Made by a program: the position numbers and the translations under genes | Assembly (NCBI GenBank): GCA_038749105.1 | Contig: JBCDIM010000008.1 | Span: forward strand, 1-64,000 | From: JBCCOW01 sp038749105 | GTDB taxonomy: Bacteria > Planctomycetota > Phycisphaerae > Phycisphaerales > Phycisphaeraceae | Reading direction: 5' to 3' | Length of the DNA stretch: 64,000 nt | Notes under the pieces: generated by a model | What the model was told of the DNA's origin: nothing | Database searches by the model: none | Seen by the model: the letters and a program-made list of their open reading frames with translations, nothing else | Shown: one piece after another, positions 36,917 to 44,207 of the stretch | Position numbering within the stretch: position 1 is the first letter of the stretch | Layout: each line of letters starts with the position of its first letter

Positions 36917-37366
36917 ATGCCCCAACTCCCGAACCTCGCCACCCTCGACTTCCCCGTCGTCCTGACCCTCGGTCAGGAGAACACTGTCGACCCCACCCAG
37001 GCCCCGACCGCGCCCGTCGATCAGACCGGCACCGCCGACCCCAACGCCCCCGGCGGCAACGGCCCGCCCCCCCAGGGCAACCCCGGGTTCTTCGGCGGCA
37101 ACTTCATCTTCGTCATGCTCATCGTCCTGGTGGTCATGATGGTCTTCACCTTCGCCGGCGGCAAAAAAGAAAAGAAACGCAAGGCCGAAATGCTCCGCAA
37201 CCTCTCCAAGGGCGACCGTGTCCGCACCATCGGCGGCATCATCGGCTCCATCGTTGAGGTCCGCGAAGACGAGGTCATCGTCAAGGTCGACGAAAACGCC
37301 AACACCCGGCTGCACTTCACCCGAGCCGCCGTCGCCAGCGTCATCGAAGACCAAAAAGACAGCTAA
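36917..37366 (+). CDS. yajC: Preprotein translocase subunit YajC
   Basis: 149 residues from the ATG at 36917. One membrane helix (FIFVMLIVLVVMMVFTFAG) is followed by the basic loop GGKKEKKRKAEML and the conserved GDRVRTIGGIIGSIVEVRED domain. The N-terminal 60 residues are an extended Pro/Asn/Gly-rich segment longer than in E. coli YajC. It accompanies SecDF in the inner membrane. Order tgt-yajC-secDF is conserved in many bacteria. Confidence 0.93.
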   Translation: MPQLPNLATLDFPVVLTLGQENTVDPTQAPTAPVDQTGTADPNAPGGNGPPPQGNPGFFGGNFIFVMLIVLVVMMVFTFAGGKKEKKRKAEMLRNLSKGDRVRTIGGIIGSIVEVREDEVIVKVDENANTRLHFTRAAVASVIEDQKDS

Positions 37367-37426
37367 ACGCCACCGCCAACGCGGCCCGCATCCCCCACTC
37401 CGCATATTCCCACTCCACACGCCGCC

Positions 37427-40400
37427 ATGGGCAAAATCCTCTCCCGACTCGCCACCGTCCTCGTCGTCATCGCCCTCTTTGGCGCGATCCTCGCCCTCAA
37501 GCCCCTCAAGCCCGGCATCGACCTCGCCGGCGGCACCACCCTCGTCTACGACGTCACCGTGCCCGACGGCTCCGACGCCGAGGAGGTCATCGACTCCACC
37601 ATCCAGGTCCTCCGCGACCGCGTCGACCCCTCCGGCACCAAGAACCTGGTCTGGCGCAAGGTGGCCGGCAACCGCCTCGAAGTCCAGATGCCCGCGGCCA
37701 ACCCCGTGGTCACCGAGCTCCGCGACGCCGTCCTCGCCGCCGCTGAGGCCCTCCGCGAGGGCAACCTCAGCTCCGCCGAGGTCGACGACGCCCTGGCGCT
37801 GCCCAACCCCGACGACCGCACCGCCCGCATCGCGTCGCTCGCCGCCGACCTGCCGCAGCGCCTCCCCCAGCTCGAGACCCTCGCCACGCTCTATGACCAG
37901 CGTGAGCGGGCGGCCGAAGCCTTCCGCACCGCCGAGTCGGCGTTCGACGCCACGGCCGAGGACGACGCCGCCGCGACCCGCACCGTCATCCTCGCGATGG
38001 AAGACGCTTTCCAAGGCCTCTTCGACGCCCGGATCGCCTACCGCGACGCCCAGGCCGAGCTGCTTGCGACCAACATCCCCGACCGCTCACTGGACCGCCT
38101 GATCTCGGCGTCCAACGACCCGCTGCCCAAGCCCGCCGGCGCGCCCGACGACGCCCCCGACCTGCCCTCGCCCCGCGCGACCCTTCTCGATCAGCTCAAA
38201 GCCCAGTACCCGCCCCGTGCCGGCGCCCTCGACCAGCTCGCCACCGCGCTGGCCGCCTACGAAGAAGTCAAGGGCCCACTCGACGACCCCAACGACCTCA
38301 AGGTCCTGCTCCGCGGCTCCGGCGTCCTCGAGATGCGCATCGCCGCCGACCCCGCCGCCGGCACCTACACCGACTACTTCACCCGCCTCGACCAGACCGG
38401 CCCGAACTCCGGCATCGACCAGCCCTTCCGCTGGTTCGCCATCGACGACCTCACCAACTTCGTCAACAACGAGGCCGTCCGCGCCGAGCTCGAAGAAATC
38501 GCCCGCCAGATGCGCAACACTGGCCTCGACCTCGACTCCTCCCGCTCGCTTGCCGACCGCGCGTCCCAGATCTTCTCGTCCATGGGCGGCGGCGATTCCA
38601 AGTCCTTCATCGGCCGGGCCTATACGGATGGGCAGTTCTACATCCTCCTCGGCAACCAGCTCAGTACGGCCATGGCCGGCAACGAGGCCTGGCGACTCAC
38701 CTCCGCCAACCGCGGCACCGACCAACGAGGCTTCCCCGCCCTGAACTTCACCCTCGATGCCCTGGGCGCCTCACGCCTCGGCCAGATCACCGAGCCCCAC
38801 GTCGGCTGGAACATGGCCGTCCTCCTCGACGGCCGCATCATCACCGCCCCCCGCCTCAACGGGAAACTCTCCAACCAGGGACAGATCACCGGCCAGTTCT
38901 CCAACGCCGAGCTCGACTACATGATCCGGTCCATGAAGGCCGGCTCACTCGAAGGCCAGCTCTCGCCCGACCCCATCTCCGAGAAGACCGTCGGCGCTAC
39001 CCTCGGGCAGGACAACATCGACAAGGGCATCCGCGCATCGATCATCTCGCTGATCCTCGTCTGCCTGTTCATGCTGGTCTACTACCTGTTCGCCGGGGGC
39101 GTCGCTAACGCCGCCCTCTGCATGAACATGGTCATCATCCTCGGCGTGATGGCCGCCATCGAGTCGACCTTCACCCTGCCCGGCATCGCAGGCCTCGTCC
39201 TCACCATCGGCATGGCCGTCGACGCCAACGTCCTGATCTTCGAACGCATCCGCGAAGAGCTCGACGCCGGCTCCGACCTCCCGCTCGCCATCAAGCTCGG
39301 CTTCGGCAAGGCCTTCTCCACCATCGTCGACGCCAACCTCACCACCCTCATCACCTGCCTCGTCCTCGGCTACACCGCCACCGCCGAGGTCAAGGGCTTC
39401 GCCGTCGTCCTGGGCATCGGCATCCTCGCCACCCTCTTCACCGCCCTGTTCGCCTCACGCATCTTCTTCGACCTCTACCTCAAGCTCTTCAACCCCAAGT
39501 CCATGCACATGGCCCCGACGATCTTCCCGGGGCTCAAGAAAATCCTCCGCCCCAACATCAACTGGGTCGAGCTCCGCCACATCTTCATCCCGCTCTCGGC
39601 CGTGCTGCTCGTGGCCGGTATCGCGACTGCCGTCTACCGCGGCGAGGACATGCTCGACATCGAGTTCCGCTCCGGCACCGCCGTGGTCTTCGAGCTCAAG
39701 GAGGGCGAGAGCCTGCCCATCGCCGACGTCCGCGAGCGCCTGACCGGCGTCGCCAACGCCGCGGTCAAGATCCAGACCGATCAGCCCTTGACCCCCGAAG
39801 AGGCCGTCTACGCCGACGCCGTCCGCCCCGTTGTCCAGGAGGCGCTTGACCGCTTCACCCTCCAGACCCAGGCCGCCCAGGAGGCCTACGACGCCGGGGT
39901 CACCAACGACCGCCCCGACACCACCCCCCCCGACTTCAGCCTCCTCGCCGAAGCCGCCAAGGGCTCGGTCGTCACCGTCGGCCAGGACATCGACGGCCGC
40001 TACCAGACCTTCTCCGTCAGCACCCTCCTCACCGACTCCGACGCCGTCTCCGGCCTGATCAAGGCCGCCTTCCTCGACGAGCTCGAGACCACCCGCCCCA
40101 TCGCCTTCGCCGGCCGAAACAACACCGCCGTCGCCGACGCGATCAACAACGTCGTCCCCATCACCGCCCGCAGCCTCACCGAAGGCTTCCCCGAACCCAT
40201 CGACACCAAGGACCACGTCGGCGGCGTTGCCGTGCTCCTCCCCGAGCTCGAGCCCCCCGCCTCGGTCACCCAGATCGAGCAGAAGATCGAACGCCAGATC
40301 AACCAGCCGCCGCACGACCGGCTCCCGGCCCGTGACCGCGACGTCGTCCCCGTCGGCAACCCCGTCGGCACCGACGAGAACGGCGAGGCCACCTACGCCC

Positions 40401-41155
40401 AGGTCGTCCTCCTCGTCAAGGAAGAGGGCACCAACTACGCCGCAAACCCCACGGGCGTCAACGCCATCGGCGGCCTCGGCGACACCGAGTGGGCCATGGT
40501 CCGCGACGCCATGGCCGCAGAGTCCTCGCTCAAGTCCGTCACCCAGTTCGACGCTCAGGTCTCCGGCACCATGCAGCAGCAGGCCATCACCGCCATGGCC
40601 CTGTCCCTGCTCGCCGTCGTCGCCTACATCTGGTTCCGCTTCGGGTCCATCCGCTACGGGCTCGCCGCCATCGCCGCCCTCATCCACGACGTCTCGATCG
40701 CCATCGGCCTCGTCGCCATCTCCGGCTGGATCGCCGAGCTCGACTTCTCTCGGGCCATCCTCCTCGACGCCTTCAAGGTCGACCTCGCCATGGTCGCCGC
40801 CTTCCTCACTATCGTCGGCTACTCGCTCAACGACACCATCATCGTCTTCGACCGCATCCGTGAGAACCGCGGCAAGCTCGCCCGAGCCACCCCCGCCATC
40901 CTCAACGACTCCATCAACCAGACCATCTCACGCACCATCATCACCTCCGGCACCACCTTCATCGCCGTCCTGGTCCTCTACCTCTTCGGCGGCCCCGGCG
41001 TCCACGGCTTCGCCTTCACCATGCTCATCGGCATCCTCATCGGCACCTACTCCTCCGTCGCCATCGCCTCCCCGATCCTCCTGATCGGCTCGAAGTTCGG
41101 CGCCGGCCTCATCGACAAAGGCACCCCCACCGAACCCACCCCCACCCCCGCCTAG
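37427..41155 (+). CDS. secDF: Fused protein-export membrane protein SecD-SecF
   Basis: Proton-driven accessory of the Sec translocon. At 1242 residues it is much longer than usual SecDF fusions (about 740-860). SecD half: TM1, PGIDLAGGTTLVYDV, then a large Ala/Asp-rich helical insertion (about residues 95-280) inside the first periplasmic domain, the LDGRIITAPRLNGKLSNQG block, and TM segments with GMAVDANVLIFERIREEL (near 600). SecF half from about 700: DIEFRSGTAVVFEL, a second insertion, and the TM block with SLNDTIIVFDRIREN (near 1134). Both conserved charged TM4-type motifs are intact, so it should function. Confidence 0.95.
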   Translation: MGKILSRLATVLVVIALFGAILALKPLKPGIDLAGGTTLVYDVTVPDGSDAEEVIDSTIQVLRDRVDPSGTKNLVWRKVAGNRLEVQMPAANPVVTELRDAVLAAAEALREGNLSSAEVDDALALPNPDDRTARIASLAADLPQRLPQLETLATLYDQRERAAEAFRTAESAFDATAEDDAAATRTVILAMEDAFQGLFDARIAYRDAQAELLATNIPDRSLDRLISASNDPLPKPAGAPDDAPDLPSPRATLLDQLKAQYPPRAGALDQLATALAAYEEVKGPLDDPNDLKVLLRGSGVLEMRIAADPAAGTYTDYFTRLDQTGPNSGIDQPFRWFAIDDLTNFVNNEAVRAELEEIARQMRNTGLDLDSSRSLADRASQIFSSMGGGDSKSFIGRAYTDGQFYILLGNQLSTAMAGNEAWRLTSANRGTDQRGFPALNFTLDALGASRLGQITEPHVGWNMAVLLDGRIITAPRLNGKLSNQGQITGQFSNAELDYMIRSMKAGSLEGQLSPDPISEKTVGATLGQDNIDKGIRASIISLILVCLFMLVYYLFAGGVANAALCMNMVIILGVMAAIESTFTLPGIAGLVLTIGMAVDANVLIFERIREELDAGSDLPLAIKLGFGKAFSTIVDANLTTLITCLVLGYTATAEVKGFAVVLGIGILATLFTALFASRIFFDLYLKLFNPKSMHMAPTIFPGLKKILRPNINWVELRHIFIPLSAVLLVAGIATAVYRGEDMLDIEFRSGTAVVFELKEGESLPIADVRERLTGVANAAVKIQTDQPLTPEEAVYADAVRPVVQEALDRFTLQTQAAQEAYDAGVTNDRPDTTPPDFSLLAEAAKGSVVTVGQDIDGRYQTFSVSTLLTDSDAVSGLIKAAFLDELETTRPIAFAGRNNTAVADAINNVVPITARSLTEGFPEPIDTKDHVGGVAVLLPELEPPASVTQIEQKIERQINQPPHDRLPARDRDVVPVGNPVGTDENGEATYAQVVLLVKEEGTNYAANPTGVNAIGGLGDTEWAMVRDAMAAESSLKSVTQFDAQVSGTMQQQAITAMALSLLAVVAYIWFRFGSIRYGLAAIAALIHDVSIAIGLVAISGWIAELDFSRAILLDAFKVDLAMVAAFLTIVGYSLNDTIIVFDRIRENRGKLARATPAILNDSINQTISRTIITSGTTFIAVLVLYLFGGPGVHGFAFTMLIGILIGTYSSVAIASPILLIGSKFGAGLIDKGTPTEPTPTPA

Positions 41156-41170
41156 ACCTCCACCCCAGAA

Positions 41171-41193
41171 GCCCACGGACTCAGTCCGTGGGC
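41171..41193 (+). repeat. Perfect hairpin, family C copy 1
   Basis: GCCCACGGAC-TCA-GTCCGTGGGC, a perfect 10-bp stem with three-base loop, between secDF and hisI. No T-run follows, so it is not a classical terminator. A related element lies at 42699. Confidence 0.75.
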
Positions 41194-41202
41194 CGGCCGC
41201 GA

Positions 41203-41208
41203 TAAGCT
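41203..41208 (+). promoter_or_regulatory. -10-like TAAGCT, 6 nt before the hisI ATG
   Basis: TAAGCT, six bases, ATG at 41215. It sits directly behind a perfect hairpin that would separate hisI expression from secDF. Confidence 0.45.
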
Positions 41209-41214
41209 CCCGCC

Positions 41215-41652
41215 ATGTGTTTCCCCACCCTCGACAAGCAGGAACTCGAAGCCGGCACCACCCTCGCCCCCAAGTTCGACGCGAGCGGCCTCATCCCCGC
41301 CATGGCCGTCGATGCCGAGACCCGCGAGCCCCTCATGTTCGCCTGGATGAACGAAGAGGCCTTCCGCCAGACCATCGCCACCCAGAAAGCCCACTTCTAC
41401 TCCCGCTCCCGCAAGAAGCAGTGGATGAAGGGCGAGTCCTCCGGCCACGTCCTCCACGTCTCCGACATGCGCATCGACTGTGACCAGGACTGCCTCTACA
41501 TGCTCTGCACCATCGGCAACCACGGCGGGGCCTGCCACACCGGCTACCAGTCCTGCTTCTACCGCTCGGTACCCCTCGGCGAAGACGATCCCACCACCCT
41601 CGTCTACAACGACACCCAAAAGGCCTTCGATCCCAGCGCCGTCTACAAGTAA
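41215..41652 (+). CDS. hisI: Phosphoribosyl-AMP cyclohydrolase
   Basis: Third step of histidine synthesis: opens the purine ring of phosphoribosyl-AMP. 145 residues, a one-domain enzyme without the HisE pyrophosphohydrolase part. Motifs: PLMFAWMNEEAF, HFYSRSRKKQWMKGESSGH, the Mg site DCDQDCLYMLC and the zinc-site cysteines in GGACHTGYQSCFYR. No other his genes are nearby. TAAGCT six bases before the ATG suggests leaderless expression. Confidence 0.95.
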   Translation: MCFPTLDKQELEAGTTLAPKFDASGLIPAMAVDAETREPLMFAWMNEEAFRQTIATQKAHFYSRSRKKQWMKGESSGHVLHVSDMRIDCDQDCLYMLCTIGNHGGACHTGYQSCFYRSVPLGEDDPTTLVYNDTQKAFDPSAVYK

Positions 41653-41671
41653 GACCCCGCGAAGCGGAACC

Positions 41672-42670
41672 ATGCACCCCCTCTCCCGCCCCCGACGCAA
41701 CCGCGCCAACCCCGCCATCCGCCGGCTCGTCCGCGAGACCCGCCTCGCCGTCGATCAGCTCGTCTACCCCCTGTTCCTCCACGCCGACGACACCGACAGC
41801 CCCATCGACGCCCTCCCCGGCCAGACCCGCTGGTCCCTGCCCGGCCTGCTCCGGCGCGCCCAGGAAACCGCCGACCTCGGCATCCCCGCCGTCGCCCTGT
41901 TCCCCAAGATCGACCCCGCCCTCAAAGACCCCACTGGCAAAGAATCCGCCAACCCAGACGGGCTCATCCCCCAGGCCGTCCGCCTCCTCAAGCACCACCT
42001 CCCCGACCTCCTGGTCGTCACCGACGTCGCTCTCGACCCTTACAACGCCGACGGTCACGATGGCATCGTCAACGACCACGGCATCATCGAGAACGACCCC
42101 TCCGTCGATGCCCTCTGTCAGCAAGCCCTCACCCACGCCGACGCCGGCGCCGACCTCGTCGCCCCCTCCGACATGATGGACGGCCGCGTCGCCGCCATCC
42201 GACAAACCCTCGACGCCCACGCACACCAAAACACCGCCATCCTCAGCTACACCGCCAAATACGCCTCCGCCTTCTACGGCCCCTTCCGTGCCGCGCTCGA
42301 CTCCGCCCCCGTCGCCAACTCCACCAAACCCATCCCGGCGACGAAATCCACCTACCAGATGGACCCCGCCAACCGCCGCGAAGCCCACCGCGAGACCGCC
42401 CTCGACGCCCACGAGGGCGCCGACATCCTCATGGTCAAGCCGGCCCTGCCCTACCTCGACATCCTCCGCGACCTCCGCGAGCTCACCCCGCTGCCCCTCG
42501 CCGCCTACCACGTCTCCGGCGAGTACGCGATGCTCCAGCACGCCGCCGCCGCCGGAGCCCTCGATCTCCGTGACGCCACCCTCGAATCCCTGACCGCCAT
42601 CGCCCGCGCCGGCGCCGACCTGATCTTCACCTACTCCGCACCCGACGCCGCCCAATGGCTGAGCCGCTAA
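41672..42670 (+). CDS. hemB: Delta-aminolevulinic acid dehydratase (porphobilinogen synthase)
   Basis: Condenses two 5-aminolevulinates to porphobilinogen for haem. 332 residues from the ATG at 41672. The two active-site lysines are K196 (SYTAKYASAFYGPFR) and K256 (MVKPALPYLD). The metal site reads DVALDPYNADGHDG: the cysteines of zinc enzymes are replaced by Ala/Asp, as in the Mg/K-dependent type. It is 19 bp after hisI and overlaps yidD by 16 bp, so hisI-hemB-yidD may be one transcript. Confidence 0.96.
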   Translation: MHPLSRPRRNRANPAIRRLVRETRLAVDQLVYPLFLHADDTDSPIDALPGQTRWSLPGLLRRAQETADLGIPAVALFPKIDPALKDPTGKESANPDGLIPQAVRLLKHHLPDLLVVTDVALDPYNADGHDGIVNDHGIIENDPSVDALCQQALTHADAGADLVAPSDMMDGRVAAIRQTLDAHAHQNTAILSYTAKYASAFYGPFRAALDSAPVANSTKPIPATKSTYQMDPANRREAHRETALDAHEGADILMVKPALPYLDILRDLRELTPLPLAAYHVSGEYAMLQHAAAAGALDLRDATLESLTAIARAGADLIFTYSAPDAAQWLSR

Positions 42671-42951
42671 CCGACCCGCCCGCCCCCTCACCTTCGAAGC
42701 CCACGGCGTCTCGCCGTAGGCCCCGCCCCGACCACTTCCTCCTACGCCACCTCATCTACTTCGGCGTTGCCGTCTACCGCGTCCTCCTCGCCCCCTTCCT
42801 CGGCGGGCAGTGCCGCTTCCACCCCACCTGCTCGCAGTACATGATCGAAGCCGTCGCCAAGCACGGCCCCTACCGCGGCTTCCTCATGGGCATCCGCCGC
42901 ATCTCCCGCTGCCACCCCCTCTCCAAACACCACGGCTACGACCCGCCCTAA
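42655..42951 (+). CDS. yidD: Membrane protein insertion efficiency factor YidD
   Basis: 98 residues. The family core is intact: VYRVLLAPFLGGQCRFHPTCSQYMIEAVAKHG and the RISRCHPLSKHHGYDP ending, with the three conserved cysteines. It helps Sec/YidC-dependent membrane insertion. The N-terminal 30 residues (Pro/Ser/Arg-rich) are extra; part of them is encoded by a hairpin repeat (42699-42721). Overlap with hemB suggests translational coupling. The normal partners rpmH-rnpA-yidC are absent. Confidence 0.92.
   Translation: MAEPLTDPPAPSPSKPTASRRRPRPDHFLLRHLIYFGVAVYRVLLAPFLGGQCRFHPTCSQYMIEAVAKHGPYRGFLMGIRRISRCHPLSKHHGYDPP
42699..42721 (+). repeat. Hairpin, family C copy 2, inside yidD
   Basis: GCCCACGGCG-TCT-CGCCGTAGGC, 10-bp stem with one C-A mismatch. 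It shares the GAAGCCCACGG left flank with the hairpin at 41171. Unlike that copy it lies inside coding sequence and is translated as part of the extra N-terminus of YidD. Confidence 0.6.
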
Positions 42952-42984
42952 CCCAAGCCCTCCCCAAACCCCCGCCCAATAGCC

Positions 42985-43001
42985 GCGAGGCTACGCCTCG
43001 C
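42985..43001 (+). repeat. Small perfect hairpin between convergent genes
   Basis: GCGAGGC-TAC-GCCTCGC, a 7-bp stem with triloop, between yidD and the convergent membrane protein gene. The preceding phrase CCCAATAGCCG recurs at about 54199 after nuoC. It may act in 3'-end formation, but no T-run follows. Confidence 0.5.
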
Positions 43002-43034
43002 TGGTCCGCCTCGCCGGTCCGCCACACCAGCTTC

Positions 43035-43961
43035 TCACCCCATCCCACCCATCCCATCCCCCGGGTCCCGCAGCCCCACCGGCTTATCCAGCACCTCCTT
43101 CATCACGATCGCCGCACGAAGGTCGATCCCCGAACCCAACAGCCCGCCCAAACCACCAAGCCGCTTCTTCCCCCGCGAACGCTTCGGCACCTGATCCGCT
43201 ACTTCGCCGCCGATCTCCGTCGCACCGATCGCCCCCGCAGCCCCCGCACCGCTCCCGCCGCCCGAGCCCTGTCTCTGCCGTGACGGCAGCGCCTGACGCG
43301 CCTCCCGACCCGGACCCTCCGACGACTGACGCTTCGCACGACGCTGACGCTGCTCAAACCGACGCCGCTCCGAACGCTGCCGCTGCATCAGCTCTTCCCG
43401 CCGCCGAGCCTCGGCCTGTGCCTCCGCCCGCTGACGACGCGCCGCCTGCTCCCGCTCCGCCGCCGACCGCCGACGCGACTCCGCTTCCCGCCGACGCTGC
43501 GTCGCATCCGCGCCACCCTCGTCCCTTTCATCACCACCACCGCCACCGCCACCCCGGAGCTGCGCCTGACGCTTCCGGTAGGCCGCCTCTGCCCGCGCCC
43601 GCTCCACCCGCTCCGCCATCGTCAGGTTCCCCGGCACCCCACCCCCACCGGCACCGGTACCACCACCCGCCGCACCCGCTCCGCCGCCGCCCTGCACCAC
43701 CCCACCGCTCTGCGTGCCCCGCGCCATCGCCCGGCGACGCAGCTCTTCACGCCGCGACGCCGCCATCCGCTCCAGATCATCCGACGCCTCCGCTGCCCCC
43801 CGTCCGCTGCCCCGCTCCGCCATCCCGCCGGTCAGCTCCTGCTCCTCCGCCCGACGACGGTCCGCCGACGCCTGCTTCTGCTTCTTCCACCAGTCCAGCA
43901 CCGCCGGCACCACCGACGTGAGCACCAACAACAGAAGCACAATCCAGCTCGAGCTACCCAT
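43035..43961 (-). CDS. Single-span membrane protein with Arg/Glu/Gln-rich coiled coil
   Basis: 308 residues from the ATG at 43961. One N-terminal membrane helix (IVLLLLVLTSVVPAVLDWW) is followed by a long charged region alternating Gly-rich linkers with Arg/Glu/Gln/Ala helices (for example RRREELMQRQRSERRRFEQR), then a short hydrophobic C-terminal part (GIDLRAAIVMKEVLDKP). No known family. The likely topology places the charged part in the cytoplasm. TAGACT lies six bases before this ATG, arguing against a TTG two codons upstream. Confidence 0.7.
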   Translation of the reverse strand: MGSSSWIVLLLLVLTSVVPAVLDWWKKQKQASADRRRAEEQELTGGMAERGSGRGAAEASDDLERMAASRREELRRRAMARGTQSGGVVQGGGGAGAAGGGTGAGGGGVPGNLTMAERVERARAEAAYRKRQAQLRGGGGGGGDERDEGGADATQRRREAESRRRSAAEREQAARRQRAEAQAEARRREELMQRQRSERRRFEQRQRRAKRQSSEGPGREARQALPSRQRQGSGGGSGAGAAGAIGATEIGGEVADQVPKRSRGKKRLGGLGGLLGSGIDLRAAIVMKEVLDKPVGLRDPGDGMGGMG

Positions 43962-43967
43962 ACCCAA

Positions 43968-43973
43968 AGTCTA
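43968..43973 (-). promoter_or_regulatory. -10-like TAGACT, 6 nt before an ATG
   Basis: Minus-strand TAGACT, then TTGGGT, then the ATG at 43961. A longer frame starting with TTG at 43967 would begin right at the hexamer, so it is not favoured. Confidence 0.45.
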
Positions 43974-44207
43974 TCCGATCACCCATCACCCGGACCACAC
44001 CCGATAACCCAGACCCGTGCGTGGTTCGCCCGTCACCCAACACCCGGCCAAGCCGCCCGTTTAGGCGACTTGTACCGATCGCAACGCCGTTTCTGCCCAC
44101 CCCCGCTTAACCCGCCCCTCACCCCGCCCGATGTTCCTCCAAAGATCCCAGCCCACAAGAACGCACCCCAGACGACACGCCCTCCACCCCGCGCGGGAGC
44201 CCCCAAG

